DNA of 64,000 nt from Enhydrobacter sp. (GTDB taxonomy: Bacteria > Pseudomonadota > Alphaproteobacteria > Reyranellales > Reyranellaceae): assembly GCA_026126105.1 (NCBI GenBank), contig JAHCJV010000017.1, forward strand, positions 17,154-81,153. Direction: 5' to 3'. This document shows, piece after piece, positions 25,158 to 33,978 of the stretch. The stretch's first letter is position 1; every line of letters begins with the position of its first letter. The translations under genes and the position numbers were made by a program. The notes below the pieces were generated by a model. It saw only the letters and a list, made by a program, of their open reading frames with translations. It was not told the origin of the DNA and did no database searches.

Positions 25158-26324
25158 TCACCGTCCTGCAGCCAGCTCGCGCGCGATCAGGATCTTCTGG
25201 ACTTCGTTTGTGCCGTCATAGATCTGGAAGACACGAGCGTCGCGGTAGTATTTCTCGACCGGGAAGTCGGCGACATAGCCGTAGCCACCATGGATCTGGA
25301 TGGCGGCCGAGCAGATGCGTTCAGCCATCTGCGAGGCGAACAGCTTCGCCATGGACGCTTCCTTGACGCAACGAACGCCAGCCATTTTGAGACGCGCTAC
25401 GTGGTGGCACATCTGACGTGCGACTTCGATCTCGGTCGCCATCTCGGCCAGTCGGAAAGCGATGGCCTGATGCTCGAGAATCGGCTTGCCGAATGCCTGG
25501 CGTTCGCGCGCATAGGCGAGTGCCGCGTCGTGCGATGCCCGTGCCACTCCGATTGCCTGCGCTGCGGCGGCGACCCGTGTGCTGTCCATCGCCGCGAGCG
25601 CGATGCGCAGCCCGTCGCCGGGCTGGCCGAGCAGGTCGCTTGCCGGCACTTCGAGGTCCTCGAGTGCAATCTGGCAAGTGTCGTTGCTGCGATGACCGAG
25701 CTTGGTCTCTAGCCGCACCACGCGATAGCCGGGCCGGTCGGTGCGGGTCAGGAAGGCGGAGAGGCCGCGCTTGCCAGCGCTCGGGTCGGTGACGGCGAAG
25801 ATCACCGCATACTCGGCCGAGCGCCCGGAGGTTATGAAGCACTTGGTGCCGTTCAGCACGTAGCTGTCGCCATGCCGCACCGCGCGAGTGCGCATCGCCG
25901 CGGCGTCGGACCCGGCGTGAGGTTCGGTCATCAGCAGGCAGCCCAGCGCCTTGCCGGCCGCGACGGGGCGCAGGAAGCAATCCTTTTGGTCGGGCGTGCC
26001 GGCGTCGCGAATCTTTGCACCGAAGGAGTTCGCAGCGTTGACCATGTTGCAGATGCCGGCATCGCCATAGGCGAGTTCCTCGGTCATCAACATGTACGCG
26101 AGGAAATCCGAGCCCGCCCCATCCCATTCGACAGGAGCGCAGACCCCGAACAGACCCAGCGCGCCCAGCTTCAGAACGGTATCGAGCGGCACCGTTTCCT
26201 CGCGGTCCCACGAGGGTGCGAACGGGATCACGTTGCGCTGCACAAAGGCGCGCGTCATGTCGCGGATGGTGAGCTGTTCGGAGGTGAAGCCGCTCATGAC
26301 GTTCAGCATACACCCCCGCTGCAT
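25158..26324 (-). CDS. Acyl-CoA dehydrogenase
   Basis: A 388-residue FAD enzyme of usual length. CLLMTEPHAGSDAAAM and the FITSGRSAEYAVIFAV segment form the FAD site; RQAFGKPILEHQAIAFRLAE and the QIHGGYGYVADFPVEKYYRD signature are intact. At the usual catalytic base position (YEGT in medium-chain enzymes) this protein reads QIYDGTNEVQ, with Asp instead of Glu. The ATG at 26324 follows GGGAGAG; nearby ATGs at 26309 and 26297 are possible. It heads the operon with the PhyH oxygenase and the Bug receptor. Confidence 0.9.
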   Translation of the reverse strand: MQRGCMLNVMSGFTSEQLTIRDMTRAFVQRNVIPFAPSWDREETVPLDTVLKLGALGLFGVCAPVEWDGAGSDFLAYMLMTEELAYGDAGICNMVNAANSFGAKIRDAGTPDQKDCFLRPVAAGKALGCLLMTEPHAGSDAAAMRTRAVRHGDSYVLNGTKCFITSGRSAEYAVIFAVTDPSAGKRGLSAFLTRTDRPGYRVVRLETKLGHRSNDTCQIALEDLEVPASDLLGQPGDGLRIALAAMDSTRVAAAAQAIGVARASHDAALAYARERQAFGKPILEHQAIAFRLAEMATEIEVARQMCHHVARLKMAGVRCVKEASMAKLFASQMAERICSAAIQIHGGYGYVADFPVEKYYRDARVFQIYDGTNEVQKILIARELAAGR

Positions 26325-26397
26325 GGCTCTCCCGGCGGATTTGCACGCGCCGTTCGACGTGCGGCTCGGATAGGATGCAACCGTTGGAGAGGAATTG

Positions 26398-27615
26398 ATG
26401 TCAGCAACTGCAAGCGGTTCGGTCGGGCGCGATGCCCGTGTAATGGCCCTGATCGGCGTGGCGCACGGCTCCAGCCATTATTACCAGCTCGCCTTCGTCA
26501 CCATGCTGTTGATCGTGCGCGATCGCACCGGTCTGAGTTTCGAGCAGGTCGGCTTCCTCGGCGCGCTGTTCTACGCCGTGTCGGGCTTCGGCCAGACTGC
26601 AGCGGGCTTTGCCGTCGACCGGTTCGGTGCCCGGCCGATCCTGGCCGGCGGCCTCCTGGTGCTCGGCGTCTCGCTCGGCCTGTTCGCCTTCGTGCACTCT
26701 TTCGCGGGTTTTGCGGCCATCGCTGTGCTGGGCGGCCTCGGCAATTCCGTTTTCCATCCCGCCGACTTCGCGCTGCTCAATGCCTCGATCGATCAGAAGC
26801 GACTGGGTCGGGCCTTCAGCATCCACGGTCTCGGCGGCTCGCTCGGCTGGGCGGCGGGCCCGGCGATGTACTTTCTCGACGGCGCCGTCGGTGCGGTGAA
26901 TACCGCGTTGCTTGGTGCCATCCCGGGCATCGTGCTGTCGGTGCTGGTGCTTGGACATCGCGACTCGTTGATCGACCATCGTATCAAGGCACGTGCGGCC
27001 GCGGCCGGTCCGTCGCCGTGGTCACTCTTCCTTCAACCGCCGATCCTGCTCTGCCTCGGCTTCTTCGTGCTGGTTGCGGCGAACACCGTTGGCATCCAGC
27101 AGTTCGCGGTGCCCGCGTTCCAGTCGATGTTCGGCGTAACGCAGAGTTACGCGGCTTTGTGCCTCATCGTGTTTGTCGTCGGGTCAGCGAGCGGCATGCT
27201 GCTGGGCGGCTACTTCGCCGACCGGATGAGCCATCACGAGCGGGTGGCGGCGATCGGTCTGATAGCGGCTGCGGCATTCACCGTCCCGATCGCGACGGTT
27301 TCGGCAACGTCGACGCTGCTGCCGTTCCTATTGTTCGGAGCCGGCTTTGCGGGGGGAACGACCAATCCATCGCGAGACATGATCGTGCGCCAGGCGACCC
27401 CGCCCGGTGCGTCCGGCAAGGTCTACGGCTTCGTCTATTCGGGCCTCGATATCGGCTCGTTTTTGGCGCCGCTGGTGTTCGGCCAGGCGATGAATCTCGG
27501 CTATCCGGCGACGATGTTCTGGATCGCGATCGCGCTTTATCTGGTGAACGCAGCGCTGGTCATGGTGATCCGCCAGGCATCCACGTCGCGCCCGGTGGCG
27601 GCGGCCGCGGAGTAG
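26398..27615 (+). CDS. Major facilitator superfamily transporter
   Basis: A 405-residue carrier with about 12 membrane segments. The conserved loop after segment 2 reads GFAVDRFGARPILAGG and the equivalent loop in the second half reads GGYFADRMSHHERVA. The beginning (MALIGVAHGSSHYYQLAFVT) resembles fosmidomycin-resistance-type MFS proteins. GAGAGGAA lies before the ATG. It is divergent from the acyl-CoA dehydrogenase operon and may carry its substrate, but nothing in the sequence shows this. Confidence 0.87.
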   Translation: MSATASGSVGRDARVMALIGVAHGSSHYYQLAFVTMLLIVRDRTGLSFEQVGFLGALFYAVSGFGQTAAGFAVDRFGARPILAGGLLVLGVSLGLFAFVHSFAGFAAIAVLGGLGNSVFHPADFALLNASIDQKRLGRAFSIHGLGGSLGWAAGPAMYFLDGAVGAVNTALLGAIPGIVLSVLVLGHRDSLIDHRIKARAAAAGPSPWSLFLQPPILLCLGFFVLVAANTVGIQQFAVPAFQSMFGVTQSYAALCLIVFVVGSASGMLLGGYFADRMSHHERVAAIGLIAAAAFTVPIATVSATSTLLPFLLFGAGFAGGTTNPSRDMIVRQATPPGASGKVYGFVYSGLDIGSFLAPLVFGQAMNLGYPATMFWIAIALYLVNAALVMVIRQASTSRPVAAAAE

Positions 27616-27657
27616 CTCGGCGTTCTGGCGTTCCCTATTGCAGGAGAGGATTAGACG

Positions 27658-29541
27658 CTAAGCGGCTTCGAGTGCTTCCTGCGCGGCGAGCCACTCATGC
27701 TCGGCATGGGCGAGGTCACGCTCAAGCCGGATCTTTTCCTTCTGCAGTCCGGCGGCGACCGCCGGGGGACCTGACCAGGTCGCCGGATCGGCGAGCTTGG
27801 CCTCGAGTTCCGTGCGCTCCCTGGTCAACCTTGCGATCGTTTTCTCGGCCTCTTCGAGCGCGCGCTTCAGCGGGCCGCGCTTGGGCCTCTCGACGGCGAC
27901 CGCGGTTGGCGCCTGCGACGCCGCCTTCTGCTTCTTATCCTTCTTGCCCTTGCCTTCCTTGGCCGGGCGGCTGCTGCGCTCGCGCAGAAGCTTGGCTTGG
28001 TATTCGTCGATGTCGCCTTCGAATGGCTTAACGGTGCCGCCGGCGACCAGCCACAGCTGGTCGGCTACCATCTTCACCAGATGCGTGTCGTGGCTCACCA
28101 GCACGACGGCGCCCTCGAAGTCGTTGATTGCCTCGATCAGGGATTCGCGTGCGTCCATGTCGAGATGATTGGTCGGCTCGTCGAGCAGCAGCATGTGCGG
28201 CGCGGTACGGGTGGCCAGCGCCAGCAGGAGGCGGGTCTTCTCGCCGCCGGACAGCACGCCTACCTTGAGGTTGGCGCGATCGCGTGAGAAGCCGAAGCGC
28301 CCGAGCTGAGCGCGAATCTTGGGCTCGGGCGTGCCGGCACCGAGCGCGATGGCCATGTGATCGAACGGCGTCGCCTCGAAATCAAGGCTCTCCTCTTGAT
28401 CCTGCGAGAAGTAGCCGACCCTGAGCTTCGGCGTCTTCTTCACCTTGCCTTCGCGCGGCTCGAGCCGCTGAGAGATCAAGCGGATGAAGGTCGACTTGCC
28501 GTTGCCGTTCTGGCCGAGCAGCGCGATGCGGTCTTCCATGTCGATGCGCAGATCGAGGCCGCGCAACACAAGCGGGCCGCTCGGATAGCCGACCGATACC
28601 TGGTCGAGCGTCTCGATCGGCGAGGCTAGGAGGTCGGGCGAGGGGAAGTTGAAGCTGACCTTCTCGTCGATCGGCACCGACACGACGGGCCCGAGCTTCT
28701 CGATCATCTTCATGCGCGACTGGGCCTGGCGCGCCTTGCTGGCCTTCGCCTTGAAGCGGTCGACGAAGGCCTGCATGTGCTTGCGCTGGGCGGCGATCTT
28801 CGCCTGCTGGGCGGCGTCGTTGGCCATCCGCTCGGCGCGGGTGCGTTCGAAGAAGTCGTAGTTGCCGGTGTAGGCGACCAGCTTTTCGTTCTCGATGTGG
28901 ACGATGTGGTCGCACACGTCGTTCAGCAGATCGCGATCGTGGCTGACCATCAGCAGAGTGTTGCGAAATCTCTGGAGATGGTCGGTCAGCCAGAGCATCG
29001 CCTCGAGATCGAGGTGATTCGACGGCTCGTCGAGGATCAGAAGGTCGGGGTCGCTGAACAACGTGCCGGCCAGCGCCACACGCATGCGCCAGCCGCCGGA
29101 GAACTCACCACACGGCCGCGACAGCTTGTCATTGTCGAAGCCAAGGCCGTTCAGGATCGACGCTGCGCGCGATGGGGCGGAGGCCGCATCGATTTCGTCG
29201 AGCCGCATGTGGATGTCGGCCAACCGCAGGCCATCCTGCGATGTCTCGGCTTCGGCCAGCAGCGCGGTGCGCTCGACGTCGGCCGCCAGCACCGCGTCGA
29301 GCACGCTGATGTCGCCGCCCGGAGGATCCTGCGGTACCGATCCGATCCTGGTGCGGCCCATCAGGTTGATCGTGCCGGAATCCGCTTCGAGCTGACCTTG
29401 TATCAGTTTCAGGAGCGTCGACTTGCCCGCGCCGTTGCGGCCGACGAGGCCGACCTTCCAGCCATCGGAAAAGGCCGTCCCGGCCCGGTCGAACAGCACG
29501 CGCTCGCCGTGGCGAAAGGAAAGATCGGTGATGTGAAGCAT
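27658..29541 (-). CDS. ABC-F family ATP-binding protein (Uup/YheS type)
   Basis: A 627-residue soluble protein with two ABC domains. Walker A motifs are GRNGAGKSTLLKLI and GQNGNGKSTFIRLI; signatures are FSGGWRMRVALAG and LSGGEKTRLLLAL; Walker B LLILDEPSNHLD and LLLDEPTNHLD. The linker between them carries KHMQAFVDRFKAKASKARQA, the helical arm typical of ABC-F proteins that act on the ribosome. A basic, coiled-coil C-terminal tail follows. No membrane partner exists. The start at 29541 is set by homology (MLHITDLSFRHGERVLFD); it has no obvious ribosome-binding site. It is divergent from ndk. Confidence 0.92.
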   Translation of the reverse strand: MLHITDLSFRHGERVLFDRAGTAFSDGWKVGLVGRNGAGKSTLLKLIQGQLEADSGTINLMGRTRIGSVPQDPPGGDISVLDAVLAADVERTALLAEAETSQDGLRLADIHMRLDEIDAASAPSRAASILNGLGFDNDKLSRPCGEFSGGWRMRVALAGTLFSDPDLLILDEPSNHLDLEAMLWLTDHLQRFRNTLLMVSHDRDLLNDVCDHIVHIENEKLVAYTGNYDFFERTRAERMANDAAQQAKIAAQRKHMQAFVDRFKAKASKARQAQSRMKMIEKLGPVVSVPIDEKVSFNFPSPDLLASPIETLDQVSVGYPSGPLVLRGLDLRIDMEDRIALLGQNGNGKSTFIRLISQRLEPREGKVKKTPKLRVGYFSQDQEESLDFEATPFDHMAIALGAGTPEPKIRAQLGRFGFSRDRANLKVGVLSGGEKTRLLLALATRTAPHMLLLDEPTNHLDMDARESLIEAINDFEGAVVLVSHDTHLVKMVADQLWLVAGGTVKPFEGDIDEYQAKLLRERSSRPAKEGKGKKDKKQKAASQAPTAVAVERPKRGPLKRALEEAEKTIARLTRERTELEAKLADPATWSGPPAVAAGLQKEKIRLERDLAHAEHEWLAAQEALEAA

Positions 29542-29663
29542 GGGGCGGCGGCGTGTACCATGCGGAATGGGCAAAAACCAAGGCGAATGGCCGTCTTGCT
29601 CCCGTCAAACCCCGCGTCTATAAGCCCCGCCCACTCGCAAGTTGCACTGAGACAGAGGGTTAA

Positions 29664-30086
29664 ATGGCCGTCGAACGTACTTTCTCGATCATCAAGCCGG
29701 ACGCGACGCGCCGGAACCTCACCGGGAAAATCAACGCCCGCTTCGAAGAGAAGGGCCTGCGCATCGTCGCCCAGAAGCGCATGTGGATGAGCCGCCAGCA
29801 GGCCGAGGCGTTCTACGGCGTCCACAAGGCGCGACCGTTCTTCAACGACCTTTGCACTTTCATGACGTCGGGCCCGGTGGTCGTCCAGGTGCTGGAAGGC
29901 GAGAACGCCGTCGCCGCGAACCGCGAGATCATGGGCGCCACCAACCCGGCCAATGCAGCCGAGGGCACCATCCGCAAGGATTTCGCCGAGTCGATCGAAG
30001 CCAACTCGGTGCATGGCTCGGACTCGCCCGAGAATGCGGCGATCGAGATCGCCTACTTTTTCGCCGGCACGGAGATCGTCGGCTAG
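29664..30086 (+). CDS. ndk: Nucleoside diphosphate kinase
   Basis: A 140-residue enzyme matching bacterial Ndk length. It starts [20 protein letters not shown]; the phosphorylated His117 is in [34 protein letters not shown] is also diagnostic. It transfers the gamma-phosphate between nucleoside triphosphates and diphosphates. Single gene followed by a hairpin terminator. Confidence 0.97.
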   Translation: MAVERTFSIIKPDATRRNLTGKINARFEEKGLRIVAQKRMWMSRQQAEAFYGVHKARPFFNDLCTFMTSGPVVVQVLEGENAVAANREIMGATNPANAAEGTIRKDFAESIEANSVHGSDSPENAAIEIAYFFAGTEIVG

Positions 30087-30095
30087 GCACGCGCG

Positions 30096-30114
30096 AGCGG
30101 GCCTTGCCCGCTTT
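30096..30114 (+). terminator. Hairpin terminator after ndk
   Basis: AGCGGGC at 30096-30102 pairs with GCCCGCT at 30106-30112 around a CTT loop, followed by TTA. It lies between convergent ndk and the alpha/beta hydrolase gene and could act in both directions. The T-run is short. Confidence 0.6.
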
Positions 30115-30129
30115 AGGTGCGGGCCGGCG

Positions 30130-30921
30130 CTACTTCGCCTGGCCATCGAAGAATGCGTTGATCTCGGCGGCGACCTCCCGAGGGCGGACCATTGCAGGAA
30201 GGTGGCCGCAGTTCTCGAAGACGACGAGCTTGCCGTTCGGGATCAGCGACGCGAGGTAGCGCATCGTGTCGGTGTCGCATAGAGGGTCCCGGTCGCCCTG
30301 CAGCAAGAGCGTGGGCATCGTCAGGCGTTTGAGCTCGACCGGCCAGTCGACAGGGTGCGCCGGTTCCATCAGGAAAATGCGGTCCGCTGCCTCGGGTGTC
30401 GCGCGCGACAGGATGTTCACGCCCCAGCGCCTGATGTGCTCCACGTCCGTCTCCGGGGTGCAGCGCTCGATGAACCATTGGAGATGGTCGCGGAAGGTCT
30501 CGCCGGGCCAGGCCGACGGCGCCATCCGCTGCCGCAGCTGGGCGTCCGGCCGTTGGACGCCGCCTGCACCATTGGCAAGGACAAGACCGTCGAAACGCTC
30601 GGGCGCGCGCAGCGCCGCCTGAAGCACCGTAGCACCCCCCCGGGAAAAGCCGGCAAGCACGCAACGGTCGATGGCAAGCGCATCCATGACCCGGAAAACA
30701 TCGTCGACCAGCGCCTCCGACGTGATCCTGTCCACTGGCACCGCCGTTTCGCCGGTTCCCCGATGGTCGTAGACCGAGGTGCGCCAGGTTGCGCTGAGAG
30801 GCGCCAGCGTAGCGATCCAGTCCTCGAAGTTTCCAATCCATCCGCTATGGGCCAGGATCGTCCGCGGGGCGCTGCCGAAGCTCAGGGCGAAGACCTTGTT
30901 GCCGTCGATGTCCAGAAACAT
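30130..30921 (-). CDS. Alpha/beta hydrolase
   Basis: A 263-residue hydrolase. The catalytic residues are visible: Ser in VLAGFSRGGATVLQ, Asp in LLLQGDRDPLCD and His in FENCGHLPAMVRP. ILAHSGWIGNFEDW is the oxyanion-hole region and VYDHRGTGET is also conserved. It starts two bases downstream of the EthD-like gene and both run away from the three-domain regulator at 31341, whose middle domain is also an alpha/beta hydrolase. Substrate unknown. Confidence 0.88.
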   Translation of the reverse strand: MFLDIDGNKVFALSFGSAPRTILAHSGWIGNFEDWIATLAPLSATWRTSVYDHRGTGETAVPVDRITSEALVDDVFRVMDALAIDRCVLAGFSRGGATVLQAALRAPERFDGLVLANGAGGVQRPDAQLRQRMAPSAWPGETFRDHLQWFIERCTPETDVEHIRRWGVNILSRATPEAADRIFLMEPAHPVDWPVELKRLTMPTLLLQGDRDPLCDTDTMRYLASLIPNGKLVVFENCGHLPAMVRPREVAAEINAFFDGQAK

Positions 30922-30923
30922 GG

Positions 30924-31235
30924 CTAGAGCCTGACTTCACTGATCTGGATGGCTGGCTGTGCATTGGTGAAGTTGGGGATGTAGGCGAGCAGCGCCTGCC
31001 CATGCTCCGCGAACACCTTCTCAAAATCCTCGACCGTGTCGTAGAGGATGTGTCCCATGGCGATGTAGGTTGCAGGCGCGCCCGGAATGACGCCTGCCAA
31101 TCTCTCGTCCACCGCCACACCCCTGCACGCGGGCCCGGACCTCTCGCGGACCGGGGGCATGTGCTTGCCGAGGTAGTACTCCATGTCAAACCTCGCGTCG
31201 GTCGAAGCGGGATAGAGAACGCTGACCTTGACCAT
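30924..31235 (-). CDS. EthD-family dimeric alpha-beta barrel protein
   Basis: A 103-residue protein of the EthD family: KVSVLYPASTDARFDMEYYL and GKHMPPVRE are the family's opening. GHILYDTVEDFEKVFAEHG is the second half of the ferredoxin-like fold. Family members take part in ether or other xenobiotic breakdown, often as small decyclising or binding proteins. The start at 31235 follows GAGGGGA. It is the first gene of a two-gene unit with the alpha/beta hydrolase. Confidence 0.85.
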   Translation of the reverse strand: MVKVSVLYPASTDARFDMEYYLGKHMPPVRERSGPACRGVAVDERLAGVIPGAPATYIAMGHILYDTVEDFEKVFAEHGQALLAYIPNFTNAQPAIQISEVRL

Positions 31236-31340
31236 GTGTGTCCCCTCGCTGCTGGCAGAGGGCAGCATGCCTCGCGCCGGGACCGGAGACATGGCGGAAC
31301 CCTTGGGTTAGTCTTTGGATATTCCTGTCACGGGCGAGGG
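31236..31340. promoter_or_regulatory. Divergent intergenic region, likely promoter pair
   Basis: These 105 bases separate the minus-strand EthD/hydrolase unit from the plus-strand regulator. Both promoters must lie here or slightly beyond. I could not assign -10/-35 boxes with confidence. A winged-helix regulator next to a divergent operon commonly binds such a region. Confidence 0.4.
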
Positions 31341-33035
31341 ATGTTCGCCTTGGGTGACGCGGGAGGGCGCGTGGCTTTCCACTTCGAGGATCAGGTGCTC
31401 GATCCGTCGCGACGCGAGTTGTCTCGTGGTGGCCGCCCTATTGCAGTCGAGCCCAGGGTGTTCGACCTGCTCCTGTACCTGATCGAGAATCGGCACCGTC
31501 TGGTCACCAAGGACGATCTGATCACCCATGTGTGGGGCGGGCGCATCATCTCGGAGTCGGCGCTCACCAGCACCGTCAATGCGGCCCGCAAGGCGATCGG
31601 CGACAGCGGGCAGGTTCAGCGGCTCGTGCGCACCAGCGCACGCAAAGGCTTCCGGTTCGTGGGCGACGTGAGCACACCGGGGGCGACTGCGGAGGACGAC
31701 TGTCGCGGCCTGCCGTCGACGCGCTATGCGCGAAGCGGCGAGATAAACATCGCCTGGCAGGTCATGGGAAACGGCCCGGTGGACCTCGTCGTCGTTCCCG
31801 GCATCATATCCCACATCGAATATCTACACGAGCTGCCGGGATACACCGAGACCCTGCGGCGCATGTCCTCGTTTGCCCGGGTTATCTCGTTCGATCCCAG
31901 GGGCCGGGGGCTTTCGGACAGGCTGGTCGATGCGCAGTCCTACGAGCAGCGGTCGGACGACATACGCGCCGTCATGGATGCCGCCCGGTCGAACCGCGCC
32001 GCGCTTTTCGGATTCTCCGCCGGTGCGGCCACGAGCGCGCGCTTTGCGGCGGCCTATCCCGAGCGCGTGTCGCATCTTGTGCTATGGGGCGGCCTCGCGC
32101 GAGGGCCGTTTCGTAGTCCCGAGCTGATGGAACAGTATTGCGCCAGCCTCCTCGGCAACTGGGGCAGCGGCACTTTCGTCAAGAGCGCTGTGTCGGCGCG
32201 ACAGCCCGTAAGCGCCGAAACCATGGCGCGGTTCGGAAAGCTGGAAAGGCTGGCGGTTGCCCCGGGCGATCTGAAGGCTCTCCTGCATGTCAGCAACGAG
32301 ATAGATGTCACGTCGATCCTCCGGATACTTGCGATGCCGACCCTGGTGCTCTGCCGCGAGACCGACGCCTTCGTAAAGGTGGAACGAAGCCGGGTGCTCG
32401 CGTCGCACATCCGTGGATCGACGCTCATCGAATACCCGGAAGGCGATCATGCGTTCTGGAGCGGCGATACGAGTGCGTTTATCGGAGACCTCCAGCGGTT
32501 CGTGAGCGGCCGGCGAGACGGCGCGGTCGCCGGCGCGGCAAGTTGCGTTGTCGCGACCGTGCTCGCGACGAGTATCGTCGCTGGAAAGAAGTGCGGCGCC
32601 GACGAACCGCGCGAACAAGCGCCGGTCGATGCCCACGATCGGCTTGGTCGGGAGATGGTCCAACGTTATGGCGGGATCGTCGTGACCGCCGCTCACGGCA
32701 GTCTGCTGGCGACATTCGATGGAGCAGGGCGCGCGGTAAGATGCGCCCTCGAGCTCGCTGCCACCGCCACTGACCTGGGCCTGCCTGTTCGAGCCGGCCT
32801 GCACAGCGGCGAGATCGAGACCGACGGGAGCGGTATCGTCGGCCCTGCCATTCAGGCAACCTTGGGAGTCATGAGCCAGTCGAGCCCGGGAGAGGTGCTC
32901 GTTTCGCGCGTCGTCGCCGATCTCGTGAGCGCCACGGATCTTCGTTTCGCGGCGAAGGGGACACACAAGCGGGGCACGCGGCCGGGCTTGCAGGTTCTTT
33001 ATGCGGCCAGCCTTCGAGCCATGGCCGGGGATTGA
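31341..33035 (+). CDS. Winged-helix regulator fused to alpha/beta hydrolase and degenerate class III cyclase domain
   Basis: A 564-residue three-domain protein. Residues 10-110 are an OmpR-type winged helix (EPRVFDLLLYLIENRHRLVT, then RTSARKGFRFVGDV). Residues 125-390 are an alpha/beta hydrolase with Ser226 in ALFGFSAGAA, Asp342 and His370 in EGDHAFW, so the triad looks intact. Residues 400-560 resemble an adenylate/guanylate cyclase domain (LATFDGAGRAVRCALEL, VRAGLHSGEIE, SSPGEVLVSRVVADL). Both metal-binding aspartates appear lost: the FTDIV position reads ATSIV (Ser411) and the GDG position reads AHG (His452). I infer a one-component regulator in which the hydrolase and cyclase-like parts sense a ligand. 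GCGAGGG precedes the ATG at 31341. Confidence 0.85.
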   Translation: MFALGDAGGRVAFHFEDQVLDPSRRELSRGGRPIAVEPRVFDLLLYLIENRHRLVTKDDLITHVWGGRIISESALTSTVNAARKAIGDSGQVQRLVRTSARKGFRFVGDVSTPGATAEDDCRGLPSTRYARSGEINIAWQVMGNGPVDLVVVPGIISHIEYLHELPGYTETLRRMSSFARVISFDPRGRGLSDRLVDAQSYEQRSDDIRAVMDAARSNRAALFGFSAGAATSARFAAAYPERVSHLVLWGGLARGPFRSPELMEQYCASLLGNWGSGTFVKSAVSARQPVSAETMARFGKLERLAVAPGDLKALLHVSNEIDVTSILRILAMPTLVLCRETDAFVKVERSRVLASHIRGSTLIEYPEGDHAFWSGDTSAFIGDLQRFVSGRRDGAVAGAASCVVATVLATSIVAGKKCGADEPREQAPVDAHDRLGREMVQRYGGIVVTAAHGSLLATFDGAGRAVRCALELAATATDLGLPVRAGLHSGEIETDGSGIVGPAIQATLGVMSQSSPGEVLVSRVVADLVSATDLRFAAKGTHKRGTRPGLQVLYAASLRAMAGD

Positions 33036-33049
33036 GAACACCGTTGGCG

Positions 33050-33071
33050 GCGCGCCACTCGGGTGGCGCGC
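33050..33071. terminator. Strong hairpin between convergent genes
   Basis: GCGCGCCAC at 33050-33058 pairs perfectly with GTGGCGCGC at 33063-33071 around TCGG. It sits between the regulator (ends 33035) and the small membrane protein (ends 33081), so it probably serves both. There is no T-run on either side. Confidence 0.6.
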
Positions 33072-33080
33072 TGCGTCAGG

Positions 33081-33287
33081 TCAGCTCAACATGGCGAAGG
33101 CGACGAGCAGGGCGATCGTGCCCCCGACGCCCAGGACGACCGACAAGAAGCCCGCGTTGGCAATCAGGCCGAGTGCCATCGAGACGAGCAGCAGAACGAC
33201 CCAGAGCACCGTAAACAGCACGAGCTTGTTGAAGCTTGTGTAGGTATCGAGATGGGCGCGGTACTCAGCACTGCTCGCTTCGGCCAT
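33081..33287 (-). CDS. Small two-helix membrane protein, aa3-type cytochrome c oxidase subunit IV-like
   Basis: A 68-residue protein. An N-terminal cytosolic stretch (MAEASSAEYRAHLDTYTSF) is followed by two hydrophobic helices (VLFTVLWVVLLLVSMALGLI and FLSVVLGVGGTIALLVAFAM). This layout and the AEYxxHxxTYxxF pattern match the alphaproteobacterial aa3 oxidase subunit IV family, although no other oxidase gene is nearby. The assignment rests on a short sequence. Confidence 0.6.
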   Translation of the reverse strand: MAEASSAEYRAHLDTYTSFNKLVLFTVLWVVLLLVSMALGLIANAGFLSVVLGVGGTIALLVAFAMLS

Positions 33288-33327
33288 TGGTTTCCCCCGT
33301 TGAAGTTGCTGCGGTTCCTATAACGGA

Positions 33328-33978
33328 TCAGGGCTCTTCGGAAAAGAGCAGGGCCGCGCCGGGCGCCACACCTGATACTTCGACCCGGCCGTCGGTCTGG
33401 CGCAGTCGGCCCTCGGCGAACCAGCGCACGACCATCGGATAGAGCCGGTGCTCCTGCTGCAGGATTCGGTTTGCCAGCGTGTCGGCGGTGTCTTTGGCCA
33501 GTACCCGTACGGCGGCCTGGGCGATGATCGGGCCGCCGTCGATTTCCGGCACCACGAAATGAACCGTGCAGCCACTGACCCGGACGCCTGCGTCGATCGC
33601 CTTTTGCTGGGCGTCCAGGCCCTTGAAAGCGGGGAGCAGCGAGGGATGGATGTTGACGATGCGGCCCTGCCAGTACTGCGGGAACCATGGGCTCAGCACC
33701 CGCATGAAGCCGGCAAGCGCGACCAGCCTGACGGCATGCTTGTCCAACTCGGCGGTGATAGCGCGCTCGAAGGTCTCGCGATCCGGATAGTCGCCGTGCG
33801 AGATTACGGCCGTGGCAATGCCAGCATCCCGGGCGATCTTCACACCCGGCGCTTCGGCCACGTTGCTCACGACGCAGGCAATCTCGGCAGGATAGTCTTC
33901 TTCCCACGCCGCTCGAACCAGCGACGCCATGTTGCTGCCCCTGCCGGAGATCAGGACGCCGACTTTCAGCTTCGCCAT
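33328..33978 (-). CDS. purN: Phosphoribosylglycinamide formyltransferase
   Basis: A 216-residue GART enzyme (E. coli PurN: 212). [16 protein letters not shown] opens the Rossmann fold. The active-site residues are in [18 protein letters not shown] (Asn and His) and [12 protein letters not shown] (Asp). It transfers a formyl group from 10-formyl-THF to GAR in purine synthesis. It overlaps the end of purM by 13 bases, so the two are translationally coupled. Confidence 0.96.
   Translation of the reverse strand: MAKLKVGVLISGRGSNMASLVRAAWEEDYPAEIACVVSNVAEAPGVKIARDAGIATAVISHGDYPDRETFERAITAELDKHAVRLVALAGFMRVLSPWFPQYWQGRIVNIHPSLLPAFKGLDAQQKAIDAGVRVSGCTVHFVVPEIDGGPIIAQAAVRVLAKDTADTLANRILQQEHRLYPMVVRWFAEGRLRQTDGRVEVSGVAPGAALLFSEEP

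Noticed and set aside
25872..28031. A 719-codon plus-strand open frame
   Set aside because: It is out of frame with the MFS gene it covers and antisense to the acyl-CoA dehydrogenase and ABC-F genes; composition is Arg/Pro-rich with no motif.
31002..31340. N-terminal extension of the three-domain regulator
   Set aside because: It overlaps the EthD gene and its promoter region; the winged-helix domain starts just after the ATG at 31341, which has a good ribosome-binding site.
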